A stretch of 17,776 nt of DNA. It comes from Candidatus Bathyarchaeota archaeon BA1. Lineage in GTDB: Archaea > Thermoproteota > Bathyarchaeia > Bathyarchaeales > Bathyarchaeaceae. The notes under the pieces are model-generated. The model did not search any database, had not been told where the DNA came from, and worked only from the letters and a program-made list of their open reading frames with translations. Within the stretch, counting starts at the first letter, position 1, and each line of letters begins with the position of its first letter. Both the position numbers and the translations under genes were made by a program. This document shows, piece by piece, positions 7,843 to 14,900 of this stretch. The stretch is taken from NCBI GenBank assembly GCA_001399805.1, contig LIHJ01000009.1, positions 1 to 17,776 of the forward strand, given 5' to 3'.

Positions 7843-8556
7843 ATGTTGGGATGGGTGGTTCCTCCTCCAAGGAAGCCGATAAAGAGTAAAGAGGAGTTAT
7901 TGAGGGAGAGGGAGGAAAAGGTCAGGTGGTTGATTGAGCAGGGTTTTTTAAGGTCTCGACGGATAATGATGGCGATGCTTAGAGTTCCCCGGGAAGACTT
8001 CATCCCCGACATGTACAGGGACCATGCATATCTGGAAGTTCCATTGCCCCTCCCGGGACAAAACGCAACGATTTCGTGTCCTCATAGTTATCCCCTGTTT
8101 TATGAGGCGTTGGATCTGAGAGAAGGTGACAGATTATTAGAGGTGGGGACGGGTTCGGGTTACGGAGCAGCTCTAGCAAAGGAGGTAGTGGGGAGCAATG
8201 GCAAGGTGGTCACCGTGGAGATCGATGAGGACACCTATAAGTTTGCTAAATTGAATCTTGAAAAGTTAGGTTATAAGGACGTTTTGTTAATTCTCGGAGA
8301 TGGCTCACTAGGCTATCCGGCCCAATCACCCTACGACAAAATATGCATTACAGCAGCTTGCCCAAGGATTCCCGACCCGCTAATCCATCAACTCAAAACA
8401 GGAGGAAAGCTGATAGCCCCAGTCGGACATCCAGGTCTCGCTCAAGACCTAGCTCTGTTAGAAAAATGTCGAGGTGGAACGCTTACAACCAATATGGTAG
8501 AAAAAGTCCTTTATGTTCCATTACGCGGGAGATACGGCTGGCTGGAGCGCCCTTGA
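7843..8556 (+). CDS. pcm: Protein-L-isoaspartate O-methyltransferase
   Basis: A SAM-dependent repair methyltransferase that methylates isoaspartyl residues in aged proteins, in the cytoplasm. Family signatures: VPREDFIPDMYRDHAY near the N-terminus, ATISCPHSY in the substrate loop, and the SAM-binding motif LLEVGTGSGYGAALA. VVTVEIDEDTYKFAKLNL (motif with acidic ribose contact), GDGSLGYP and GGKLIAPVG follow. The length (237 residues) is slightly above the usual ~210-220 because of an N-terminal extension rich in K/R/E. I prefer the ATG at 7843, with AGGAG upstream (7824-7828); a GTG at 7810 would add 11 residues. Spacing from nrdG is about 70 bp, with no obvious shared function. The product SAH would be removed by AhcY encoded further right. 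Confidence 0.9.
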   Translation: MLGWVVPPPRKPIKSKEELLREREEKVRWLIEQGFLRSRRIMMAMLRVPREDFIPDMYRDHAYLEVPLPLPGQNATISCPHSYPLFYEALDLREGDRLLEVGTGSGYGAALAKEVVGSNGKVVTVEIDEDTYKFAKLNLEKLGYKDVLLILGDGSLGYPAQSPYDKICITAACPRIPDPLIHQLKTGGKLIAPVGHPGLAQDLALLEKCRGGTLTTNMVEKVLYVPLRGRYGWLERP

Positions 8557-8648
8557 GGTTTTAAATTAAGCACTGAAGCACATCATTCACGTAACTTTTG
8601 ACCCGAAAGTCTTAACACTTAGTCACTAAATTTAGAGTGCTGATTACG

Positions 8649-9374
8649 ATGGTTGGTGTTTCATTGCGTTTCTTGAAGGAAATTAAGATCACTAAAGTTG
8701 AGGAGAGACCGGAGGACGCATGGTTTGATCTAAGCCTGCGACAGCTGAGGGAGGGGAGGGTCCATTTCTATCGGGTCAGGGACTTCCTCACGGGGGAATG
8801 GCTCTTCAAGGTCTGTTCAGATAGGGAGTTGGGCAGGGTTATGGTAAGAGCCCTGAAGTGTCCACCGGGAAGACGCTTCGCTCAGCTCGAAGGGAACACC
8901 ATGATGTTTCAAAAAAGTGTGATAGAGGGCTTGCTCTACGATGTGATATCGCTGGCACAAGCGGATGAGAAGGATCAGATTCGCCGAAGGGTCGTAGGGA
9001 GCATGGAGGAGATTCCCGCCTTAGTTAAGGAGCATTTCGAAATCAAATCCTACGAGGAGGCAACAGGAAAGAGGGCGCCGGGAAAATACTGGGTCACCCT
9101 ATCCGAGGAGGGCGATGAAAAAGCCATGATCATCCTGTTCTTGTTGGAGAGGGTTTGGCCCATCTCTCCCACTTCTCTCGAGGAACGATTGAAGTCCATA
9201 AACCTGATGGATTTGATCAAGGGGTTGGAGCGGGCAAAAACTGAGGATGTCTATCGCGTGGCTGGTGAGCAATTTGGACTTAGGAAGGAGGATGTGGACG
9301 CCCTCCTAGTCTCATTGGAGAGGAGTGGGCAGATAGAACGCCCAGAAGAGGGATACATCAAAACCCTTAAATGA
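8649..9374 (+). CDS. Uncharacterised protein with C-terminal winged helix
   Basis: A protein of about 241 residues (ATG 8649; an in-frame GTG at 8637 adds four). The N-terminal part (FLKEIKITKVEERPEDAWFDLS... and LTGEWLFKVCSDREL) is mixed alpha/beta and not recognised. The C-terminal ~60 residues (RAKTEDVYRVAGEQFGLRKEDVDALLVSLERSGQIERPEEGYIKTL) form a winged helix of the kind that ends archaeal MCM and other DNA-metabolism proteins (VD.LL..LE..G.I.RP..GYIK). No catalytic motif is visible. A TATA-like TTTTAAAT occurs about 80 nt upstream. A DNA- or protein-binding role is inferred from this one domain only. Confidence 0.8.
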   Translation: MVGVSLRFLKEIKITKVEERPEDAWFDLSLRQLREGRVHFYRVRDFLTGEWLFKVCSDRELGRVMVRALKCPPGRRFAQLEGNTMMFQKSVIEGLLYDVISLAQADEKDQIRRRVVGSMEEIPALVKEHFEIKSYEEATGKRAPGKYWVTLSEEGDEKAMIILFLLERVWPISPTSLEERLKSINLMDLIKGLERAKTEDVYRVAGEQFGLRKEDVDALLVSLERSGQIERPEEGYIKTLK

Positions 9375-9385
9375 AATCTAAAGGC

Positions 9386-9403
9386 CATCAACAAGGGTTG
9401 ATG
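9386..9403 (+). terminator. Short hairpin after the winged-helix gene
   Basis: CATCAAC and GTTGATG form a perfect 7-bp stem with a 4-nt loop, 12 nt after the stop codon, followed by ATTTTGG. Archaeal termination mainly needs T-runs, so this is at best a weak terminator or 3'-end stabiliser. Confidence 0.3.
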
Positions 9404-9474
9404 ATTTTGGCGAGGAAAAGTAAAGGGAGGAGATGATTAGCTAAAAGGTCCTTCAGAGAGGGGAATTCCATCTC

Positions 9475-9771
9475 GAACCCTTATTTTCTCTAGGAATTCT
9501 ATCTTTTTATCAACATATGGCAAGTTGGAAAGGCACACATGTTCTTGAAATTAACGAAGCCTACACCAGCCGATGCTGTAGTGAATGTGGCTCTATAGGT
9601 CTCCGAGTCGGAGGCTTGTTTAAATGCCATTATTGTAGGCTCGACCTCAACGCAGGCGTAAATTAGGCAAGGAACATCCTTAAACGATCTGTAGGGCTGG
9701 TCTCTATAGTAGAAGCGGGTTTACACCGCTCAGAACTCTTCCAACAGGATAGCCTGAATCAAGGAAGATAA
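9475..9771 (+). pseudogene. Decayed C-terminus of an IS200/IS605-type TnpB (OrfB) protein
   Basis: In one frame this reads SFYQHMASWKGTHVLEINEAYTS, then RCCSECG, FKCHYC, LDLNAGVN, a TAG stop (9664-9666) and ARNILKRSVG, ending at TAA 9769-9771. This is the zinc-ribbon and final RuvC part of TnpB (Y/F-TS..CS.CG...F.C..C....NAD.NAA.NI..R). The second cysteine pair is intact but the frame is broken by TAG exactly where 'NAA.NI' should be. No N-terminal transposase or RuvC-I/II region is recognisable upstream, so only about 100 codons survive. The rest of the 9375-9835 intergenic stretch shows no gene. Amber readthrough is conceivable but unnecessary given the missing N-terminus. Confidence 0.78.
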
Positions 9772-9827
9772 GAAGAGAGTCTCAGATGTTATAACCGTGG
9801 GAGTGTCAGCAATGCGCCAAAACAGAA

Positions 9828-9835
9828 AACATGTT
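9828..9835. repeat. AACATGTT palindrome at the 3' edge of the AAA+/coiled-coil pair
   Basis: A perfect 8-bp palindrome directly abutting the stop codon of the minus-strand ATPase gene. The same 8-mer occurs at 157-164, 6622-6629 and 13330-13337, none of them inside a well-supported gene. On the minus strand the following T-rich run (TTTTCTGTTTT) could also serve as the transcription terminator of the pair. Confidence 0.45.
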
Positions 9836-11590
9836 TTAAATCAGTGTCTCTAGGATTTCCTCAGGCCTAAATTCTTCACGAGACCTCACCGATGCCTCTT
9901 CCACGTAGAGTTGTATGGCGTATTTGAGGGCTTCCCCGCTCACTGGTATGTAGTCTAGGGTGGAGTGGAAGTAGTTAAGGATGGAGGCGGCGCAGGCAAA
10001 TCGGATGGCTCGGTCTTCTAGGCGTGCCGAAAACCTCACAACTTCCTGTGGGATTTTTTCTAGGATGGCTTCCCTAGCGGTCTTAATCATGCTGTAGGCT
10101 TGTGGGGTGATCATCACGGGCTTGTATGGAAACCGTTCCTTCACAAATGGGTGCCTCGTTTCAATGGCATATAATAATGCAACGTGGTCTCGGATGTTTT
10201 GGGCCCCCTTTTCGATGTCGATCTCTCCCAGGGCTAATTTCATTTGGCTTTGGGCGATCTCCGTGAAGCGTTTCTTGGTGAGGCGGTGTAAGCGGCAAAT
10301 CATTCTGTCCTCAATTGCATTGAAGTTGGGGTCACCGATAGTTATCTCGTAGCCCCTACCGAATACTGCAGTGTTGTAGTTCACGCTGAGGAAGGATTGA
10401 AAGCGGTACGGACCGATCACTTCTTTGTGGAGTTCGTATTTGATTTCGCCACGCTCCATGGCAAGTTTTAGCACGTCCACCATCCCTGAGTATCGGAACC
10501 AGTCGTTGAATTCCGGAACCACAAAGTTGAAAGTTCGCTTAACATATGCTTGCCCAATTCTGATGAAGCGTGCTGGTGTGATGCCGCCGCAGTAGCGGTT
10601 TCTGCCGGGGATTCCATGTGCTGGAATTTTCGCCTCCGGTCTGCCCAGAATCATGTCCCTGGTCGAGAAGGTTTTCCCTGTGCCCGGCTCGCCGAATAAG
10701 GCCAAGGACCAGCCCGTTCGCATCCCGGTTTTTCCCTGTGGATGAACAATTTCCACGTCCGCCAGCCCGTATTGCTGAATGATGCTGAGTAGGCTGTCGA
10801 AGTACAGGATGGGTCCGAAGAGGTTTTGGAGGTAGCCTGCCAATGAGGCAACCGAGAGGGATTTTCCAAAGTTAACGGTTGCGTTTAGCCGATGCCTCAA
10901 TAGTTCATTTATATACCCGTCGAGCTCACGATCCATCATCGTAACCTTTTGGCACTCCTCTTGAACGTAGTCCTCTTTTTCAATCTCAACTGAGGGTGTT
11001 GTGGGTGAGGCTATCTCTAGGGCTGGAGGCTTGGGTGAGGCTATCCCCAACTCTGATTGAATCAATGGGGAGATTTCTTCCAGTAGCTTCCACTCTTGAT
11101 ATCGGTCGCCCTTGTAGGATGTGTCAACAACCTTCAGCCGCTCGAGCTCCGCCAAAATAGGATAGGGATCAACTCCCTGCCTCAAGTTTTTCCTGATTTC
11201 TTTTAAGCCACAGCTTCCACCAGTTTCGACCATCGACCTTAAAACAGCAACACAATTTTTTCCATACTTCTTCTTGGCTTGATAAAGATTGGCTCGAATC
11301 ACCCTCCACGATCCGTCGAGGCGCAGATGACCATTTTCAAGGGTGTAGTGCCTGCCCCTAAACACTGCCCAGCCACGAGGCGCGTGTTTGTTAAAGATTT
11401 CCTTGAGTTGAGCGTCGCCAATGTTTAATGCGATTTCAATGGATGCCTCGTCCTCATCGATTTCCCAGCCACTCATAAAGCGCTTGAAATACGGAATGTT
11501 CAATCCCTTACCGATCTCAAACAGCTCGATTCGCGGAAAGGCCCTCTTCAGAAGAAGTTTTCGCTCCACCAACCTATCATCGACAGCCAT
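9836..11590 (-). CDS. AAA+ ATPase with MCM/chelatase-like core, function unknown
   Basis: A 584-residue protein. The N-terminal half includes a winged-helix-like segment (CVAVLRSMVETGG...YPILAELERLKVV, about residues 115-160) and a linker with a degenerate repeat (EIASPTTPSVEI). The ATPase core has Walker A GEPGTGKT at 300-307. The region expected to hold Walker B reads FNFVVPEFNDW (P359-E360), so the usual Asp-Glu is replaced by Pro-Glu. ERGEIKYELHKEVIG, a sensor-1-like SVNYN and an arginine-bearing AIEDRMICRL resemble the insert, sensor and Arg-finger layout of MCM and MoxR/chelatase AAA+ proteins. A TATA-like TTATAAAA (complement of 11626-11633) is 36 nt upstream, so it may have its own promoter. 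The upstream partner gene is 66 bp away. No known function is assigned; an MCM helicase proper is excluded because the N-terminal OB domain is missing. Confidence 0.85.
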   Translation of the reverse strand: MAVDDRLVERKLLLKRAFPRIELFEIGKGLNIPYFKRFMSGWEIDEDEASIEIALNIGDAQLKEIFNKHAPRGWAVFRGRHYTLENGHLRLDGSWRVIRANLYQAKKKYGKNCVAVLRSMVETGGSCGLKEIRKNLRQGVDPYPILAELERLKVVDTSYKGDRYQEWKLLEEISPLIQSELGIASPKPPALEIASPTTPSVEIEKEDYVQEECQKVTMMDRELDGYINELLRHRLNATVNFGKSLSVASLAGYLQNLFGPILYFDSLLSIIQQYGLADVEIVHPQGKTGMRTGWSLALFGEPGTGKTFSTRDMILGRPEAKIPAHGIPGRNRYCGGITPARFIRIGQAYVKRTFNFVVPEFNDWFRYSGMVDVLKLAMERGEIKYELHKEVIGPYRFQSFLSVNYNTAVFGRGYEITIGDPNFNAIEDRMICRLHRLTKKRFTEIAQSQMKLALGEIDIEKGAQNIRDHVALLYAIETRHPFVKERFPYKPVMITPQAYSMIKTAREAILEKIPQEVVRFSARLEDRAIRFACAASILNYFHSTLDYIPVSGEALKYAIQLYVEEASVRSREEFRPEEILETLI

Positions 11591-11625
11591 CTGTATCCCT
11601 TCGATGGAAAGTTATACTATTCGAG

Positions 11626-11633
11626 TTTTATAA
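11626..11633 (-). promoter_or_regulatory. TATA box for the AAA+ ATPase gene
   Basis: TTATAAAA on the minus strand, in the 66-bp gap between the two large minus-strand genes and 36 nt before the ATG at 11590. It would allow the ATPase to be made independently of its upstream partner. Confidence 0.45.
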
Positions 11634-11656
11634 CTATTAGCAAGGCTGGAGTTTGA

Positions 11657-13294
11657 TTAATGAGGAGGGTAAGCATTTAGGATTGCGTCCCTCTCCTCTG
11701 AGTTGATCCAACCCTCCTCTCTTAATTCTTCCATCCCCTTGGCCAAGGATTCCCTGAAATCCGGGATGTTCAGAAGATTGTTGGTGCAACCCATCTCATA
11801 CACGATTTCCTCAAAAGCCTTACCCTCCCGAATCTTTTTAGTAAGGATTGGCGCGAGTGTTTCCTTTAATGCCTTTCGTGGGCGTAAAAGGAGTCTGATT
11901 CGGGACTTGAGGCTGAAGCCCCAGATTGTTTTCTGGATCCTCTTCACGATGCCCTCATAACCCATGGCTGTCATGGGCGCATACACGTGATGCTTGGATT
12001 TTGCCTCGGTTTCGTATCGAACCAGATAGAATGGCACGCAAACCATGGTGGTTGCCTCTATTCCCCATGGAATCGTAACCTCCTTAAGTTTGGATGCCTC
12101 CAGTCTTTTTTGCCCGATGAGCTGCCCGATGAGGTTTATTATGGAGGAAGCCTCTAACCGTAGTTCCTCCATTTCTTCCCGTTTTGCAGCAATTTCGGAG
12201 TCGCGTGAAGCCTCCAGGTTCACCGTTCCCCTTCTTTCCTCATTAATCATTGTTTGATAGCCCTCATTCAGTTTTTTGATTGCAGCCTCACCCTCTTTGC
12301 GGGTGCGTTCAATCTGTTGTGAGAGATCTTGAATTTTCTGCCTTATCTCGGAGATCTTATCTTGGCATTTCCTGATTTCACGATTCCAATGAGAAACTCC
12401 TGATTTGTCGCCTTTGCGTTTCCGAAGATCCCTTCTTTTCTGAAAGTTGCTTAGGTTTCGCTCCAATCTTCCCAGTTTCTGTTCGTGTCTATCCACCTCT
12501 TTTAGTGTAACCTCCAATCCCCTCTCGGTGGCTTTGATTGCTCTTTTGATTTTGGAATCCCGCTCTGTTGTCAGTCGTTCCACTCGTTTTTCGACAATAG
12601 GTTTGACGTGGAGGATTTCGCTGTCATACATTTCCTGTAGTTGTTCAATTTCACGAAGCATCTTCTGTTCATGAAACCTTGTTTGATCATCAATGACGCT
12701 GATGGCGTATTGTAACCCCTTGATGTCGGATTGAATCTGTCTCCAATTGTCCACGAGTTTTTCAGCCCTTCTCAACACCCCTTTCTCATCGAGCTCTGGC
12801 GGTATCAAGGCGAAGGGTCCTGTTACGTTTTCCTTCAAAATAAGCCCTTGTTTAATATATTCATAGATGGTAGACAACAGATTATTATTAGGTATCGCCG
12901 CCTCCATTGGGATTTCAATTGTTGCGATGGGGCTTTTGAAGGTTTGGGCATGGCTCTTCAAGGCGTTTCGGTATAGCCCACGAACCAATGTGTTCCTTTG
13001 CATGTCCTCGGTGAAAAGCCTCACATCTGGTGGCTTCATGTAGACGATGGTGCGAGAGAACATTCCTAAGCCATCTAAAATTAGGCATCCATCCTCCCAA
13101 GGGACCGCCCACAGAGGATAATGCAGTTTCAGGATAAACGAGATCCTCTCCGGTGAAACACCCCAAATCTTGGGCTTCTTTCGTTCAGCTTCGGCTAAAC
13201 AAAGGATTGCGGCAACCTCCATGTCGTATGTGAAGAGCTTATCTCTTGCCTTGTCTTCGACAACGTAGGGCAGGATCAAACTCATGTGTGACAT
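11657..13294 (-). CDS. Large coiled-coil protein, partner of the AAA+ ATPase, function unknown
   Basis: A 545-residue soluble protein in three parts. Residues 1-170 are globular (SPERISFILKLHYPLWAVPWEDGCLILDGLG...). Residues about 170-400 are a long charged coiled coil (EKRVERLTTERDSKIKRAIK, LSQQIERTRKEGEAAIKKL). The C-terminal domain contains IPWGIEATTMVCVPFYLVRYE, which looks like a compact beta core, then helices to the end. No catalytic motif is recognised. The ATG at 13294 is well set: GGAAGGT (complement of 13300-13306) lies 5 nt upstream and a TATA element lies further back. It is directly upstream of the AAA+ ATPase on the same strand, with similar base composition. A structural or adaptor role with that ATPase is inferred from adjacency alone. 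Confidence 0.83.
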   Translation of the reverse strand: MSHMSLILPYVVEDKARDKLFTYDMEVAAILCLAEAERKKPKIWGVSPERISFILKLHYPLWAVPWEDGCLILDGLGMFSRTIVYMKPPDVRLFTEDMQRNTLVRGLYRNALKSHAQTFKSPIATIEIPMEAAIPNNNLLSTIYEYIKQGLILKENVTGPFALIPPELDEKGVLRRAEKLVDNWRQIQSDIKGLQYAISVIDDQTRFHEQKMLREIEQLQEMYDSEILHVKPIVEKRVERLTTERDSKIKRAIKATERGLEVTLKEVDRHEQKLGRLERNLSNFQKRRDLRKRKGDKSGVSHWNREIRKCQDKISEIRQKIQDLSQQIERTRKEGEAAIKKLNEGYQTMINEERRGTVNLEASRDSEIAAKREEMEELRLEASSIINLIGQLIGQKRLEASKLKEVTIPWGIEATTMVCVPFYLVRYETEAKSKHHVYAPMTAMGYEGIVKRIQKTIWGFSLKSRIRLLLRPRKALKETLAPILTKKIREGKAFEEIVYEMGCTNNLLNIPDFRESLAKGMEELREEGWINSEERDAILNAYPPH

Positions 13295-13329
13295 GGCTTA
13301 CCTTCCAACAGGTGTGAAATGGCTCTCTG

Positions 13330-13337
13330 AACATGTT
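13330..13337. promoter_or_regulatory. AACATGTT palindrome in the leader of the coiled-coil gene
   Basis: The palindrome lies between the TATA element (13370-13378) and the ATG at 13294, about where a repressor operator would sit. Extended to AACATGTTTT, it is repeated in the same orientation at 9828-9837, at the other end of the gene pair. Confidence 0.4.
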
Positions 13338-13369
13338 TTCTTTAAGCCCTAATTATCTAAGACTCTCGG

Positions 13370-13378
13370 ATTTATAAT
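13370..13378 (-). promoter_or_regulatory. TATA box for the coiled-coil gene
   Basis: ATTATAAAT on the minus strand, preceded by the purine-rich GTAAAAGA as a possible BRE. Transcription would begin near 13348, giving a leader of about 55 nt that includes the AACATGTT palindrome and a good Shine-Dalgarno site. Confidence 0.5.
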
Positions 13379-13402
13379 TCTTTTACGAGAATCCCAACTA
13401 GT

Positions 13403-13470
13403 TTACCAGAAGAGGTATGATAATAAGTCTTCGACGAGCTTGGAGTTCAGCTTCTCGTATGCTTTGGTCC
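13403..13470 (-). pseudogene. Relic 3' end of a second sugar nucleotidyltransferase
   Basis: On the minus strand this reads VIGRTKAYEKLNSKLVEDLL then SYLFW and a stop at 13403-13405. It aligns without gaps to the C-terminus of the intact enzyme at 14109-14873 (DVGSVEAYEKLDSALIEKLF then YFLF). Similarity fades upstream of the GR/GS position, so only about 22 codons remain. It looks like the tail of a duplicated or displaced nucleotidyltransferase copy that was truncated by whatever brought in the neighbouring LAGLIDADG gene. Confidence 0.6.
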
Positions 13471-13498
13471 TGCCAATAACAGTGTTGCTGGTGGGTGA

Positions 13499-14112
13499 AT
13501 GATGGTGTATGATTTTGGAGAAGAGGTTAGGCGACATAGAAAGCTCGGAGATGAGGAATGGAGAGGAGCCCGCGATCAAGAAGAGATTGTAATCCCTGAA
13601 CTTGAGAAACCTGAAAACGCTAGGTGGCTGGCACTTCTGATAGATACTGAGGGTGCGCTTGGGTGGGTAATGGAGACCGAGCGAAGAGACCGCATAAATG
13701 AGGAATGCGAATATGTGTATACGTATAGGGTGATATACTAAGTGTGGGAATGGACAAGATAGAGTCGAAGAAAACCGTTGATAGGGGAGCCATGCTGATA
13801 GGAGCCAAACCTTACACGGACATAAGGGGGAGGAATCTATTTTTTACACATCAGGGCAGGGCTTACTCAGCCATACGCTATATGAACCCATACCTTGACA
13901 AGTTCAACAGGCTGGCAAACCTCTGCCTCACCATATTCAAATACCACACCACCATCCCCATTGAAAAATTCGACAGAGTACTTAAGATACTGTTCGGAAG
14001 CTACCTGTCGTCCAAGGATGCAAACAGCACACTCTTAAGAATGACCGAGGAAGAATTTAGTGCGCTTCTGAGGTGTGCTGAAGAACTAACAGACCGCCTC
14101 CTCAAATATTAA
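13499..14112 (+). pseudogene. LAGLIDADG endonuclease-like gene broken by a frameshift
   Basis: Two adjacent open frames, 13499-13741 and 13744-14112, read as one protein of about 200 residues. The first holds WLALLIDTEGALGW, a single LAGLIDADG motif at about residues 42-55, and runs into VYTYRVI before a stop. The second continues with LSVGMDKIESKKTVDRGAML then IGAK, the strand-helix that normally follows. Deleting two bases in the short TA repeat near 13733-13739 restores YRVI-LSVGMD, so a 2-nt insertion (or a sequencing error there) explains the break. A one-motif protein would act as a dimer. GGTG precedes the ATG at 13499. Its stop codon overlaps the stop of the opposing nucleotidyltransferase. 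Whether it was a homing nuclease or a domesticated relative is not clear. Confidence 0.72.
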
Positions 14113-14873
14113 AAAAGGAAATAAAAAAGTTTCTCAATAAGCGCCGAGTCCAACTTCTCATACGCCTCAACACTCCCAACGTCATACCAAAAGGCGTCGG
14201 ATAGGTAGCCGTAGACTGGCTTCCCAACGTTTATAAGGTGGGGAATCATGTCCCTCATCAAATCCAATTCGCGTCGCCCCCTTTTTAACTGCTCCATGTC
14301 CTTGAGGGTTTCCCCTCTGAAAACCAGTATCCCCACGCTCACGGGCTTCTCCAACACGGGCTTCTCCACAAAACCTCGGATTTTGCCATCGTTGTTAAGA
14401 TCCGCCAAGCCCACCCTCACCGTGAAGCCTTTTGCTAGGGCGACGGTTGCTGAGGCTTGTCGTTTCTCATGATGATGTAACAAATCCCTCAGATTCATGT
14501 TTGTGAGGATGTCTCCATAATATACAAGTAACGTGTCCTCTACGTTTACGATACCCTGTCGGTAGGCATTAAGGACGGAGCCCGCCGTCCCCCTCAATCG
14601 AGGGTCATCGTATGCATAGGAGATCTTTATGTTGAATCTGGAGCCGTCGTCGAAGTAGTTCATAATCTGTTCTGCCTTGTAGTTCACTAGAAAAGCCATG
14701 TCCATAATCCCATGAAGCCTGAGGATTCGAACCACATACTCTAGCAGGGGCTTCTGCTTCGTCCCTATCGGGATCATGGATTTTTGAAAGTAATATGTGA
14801 GGGGTCTCAGGCTTGTGCCTGGACCACCACAAAGAATCAGTCCCTTAACTTTACCCGTGTGAAGCCCCCTCAA
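14109..14873 (-). CDS. Sugar-phosphate nucleotidyltransferase
   Basis: A 254-residue NTP_transferase-family enzyme that makes an NDP-sugar from a sugar 1-phosphate and an NTP, for glycan or glycoprotein synthesis. The N-terminal signature is GLILCGGPGTSLRPLT; the usual Arg of GGxGTRLRP is Ser here. KSMIPIG replaces the usual KPLLPV. DPRLRGTAGSVLNA is the substrate/nucleotide loop, YYGDIL carries the metal-binding Asp, and FVEKP and FWYDVGSVEAY are standard family blocks. There is no C-terminal left-handed helix, so it is the short (RmlA/RfbF-like) type. The sugar and nucleotide cannot be told from sequence alone. The start is uncertain: TTG at 14873 is the only sensible initiator before GLILCGG. 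The small membrane-protein gene upstream is 27 bp away and may be co-transcribed. Confidence 0.85.
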   Translation of the reverse strand: MRGLHTGKVKGLILCGGPGTSLRPLTYYFQKSMIPIGTKQKPLLEYVVRILRLHGIMDMAFLVNYKAEQIMNYFDDGSRFNIKISYAYDDPRLRGTAGSVLNAYRQGIVNVEDTLLVYYGDILTNMNLRDLLHHHEKRQASATVALAKGFTVRVGLADLNNDGKIRGFVEKPVLEKPVSVGILVFRGETLKDMEQLKRGRRELDLMRDMIPHLINVGKPVYGYLSDAFWYDVGSVEAYEKLDSALIEKLFYFLF

Positions 14874-14900
14874 TTGGTGTAAAGGGTAGAGAAGAGGGAA

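Noticed and set aside
9664..9666. Amber codon in the TnpB fragment as possible pyrrolysine readthrough
   Set aside because: The fragment lacks the whole N-terminal two-thirds of TnpB, so decay explains the stop without recoding.
10107..12976. Several plus-strand open frames of 70-85 codons within the ATPase and coiled-coil genes
   Set aside because: They are Ser/Arg/Phe-rich antisense shadows of the two long, motif-bearing minus-strand genes.
14715..14745. GGATTCGAACC, resembling a tRNA T-arm
   Set aside because: It lies inside the nucleotidyltransferase reading frame and no acceptor, D or anticodon arms can be folded around it. No tRNA or rRNA gene was found in the window.
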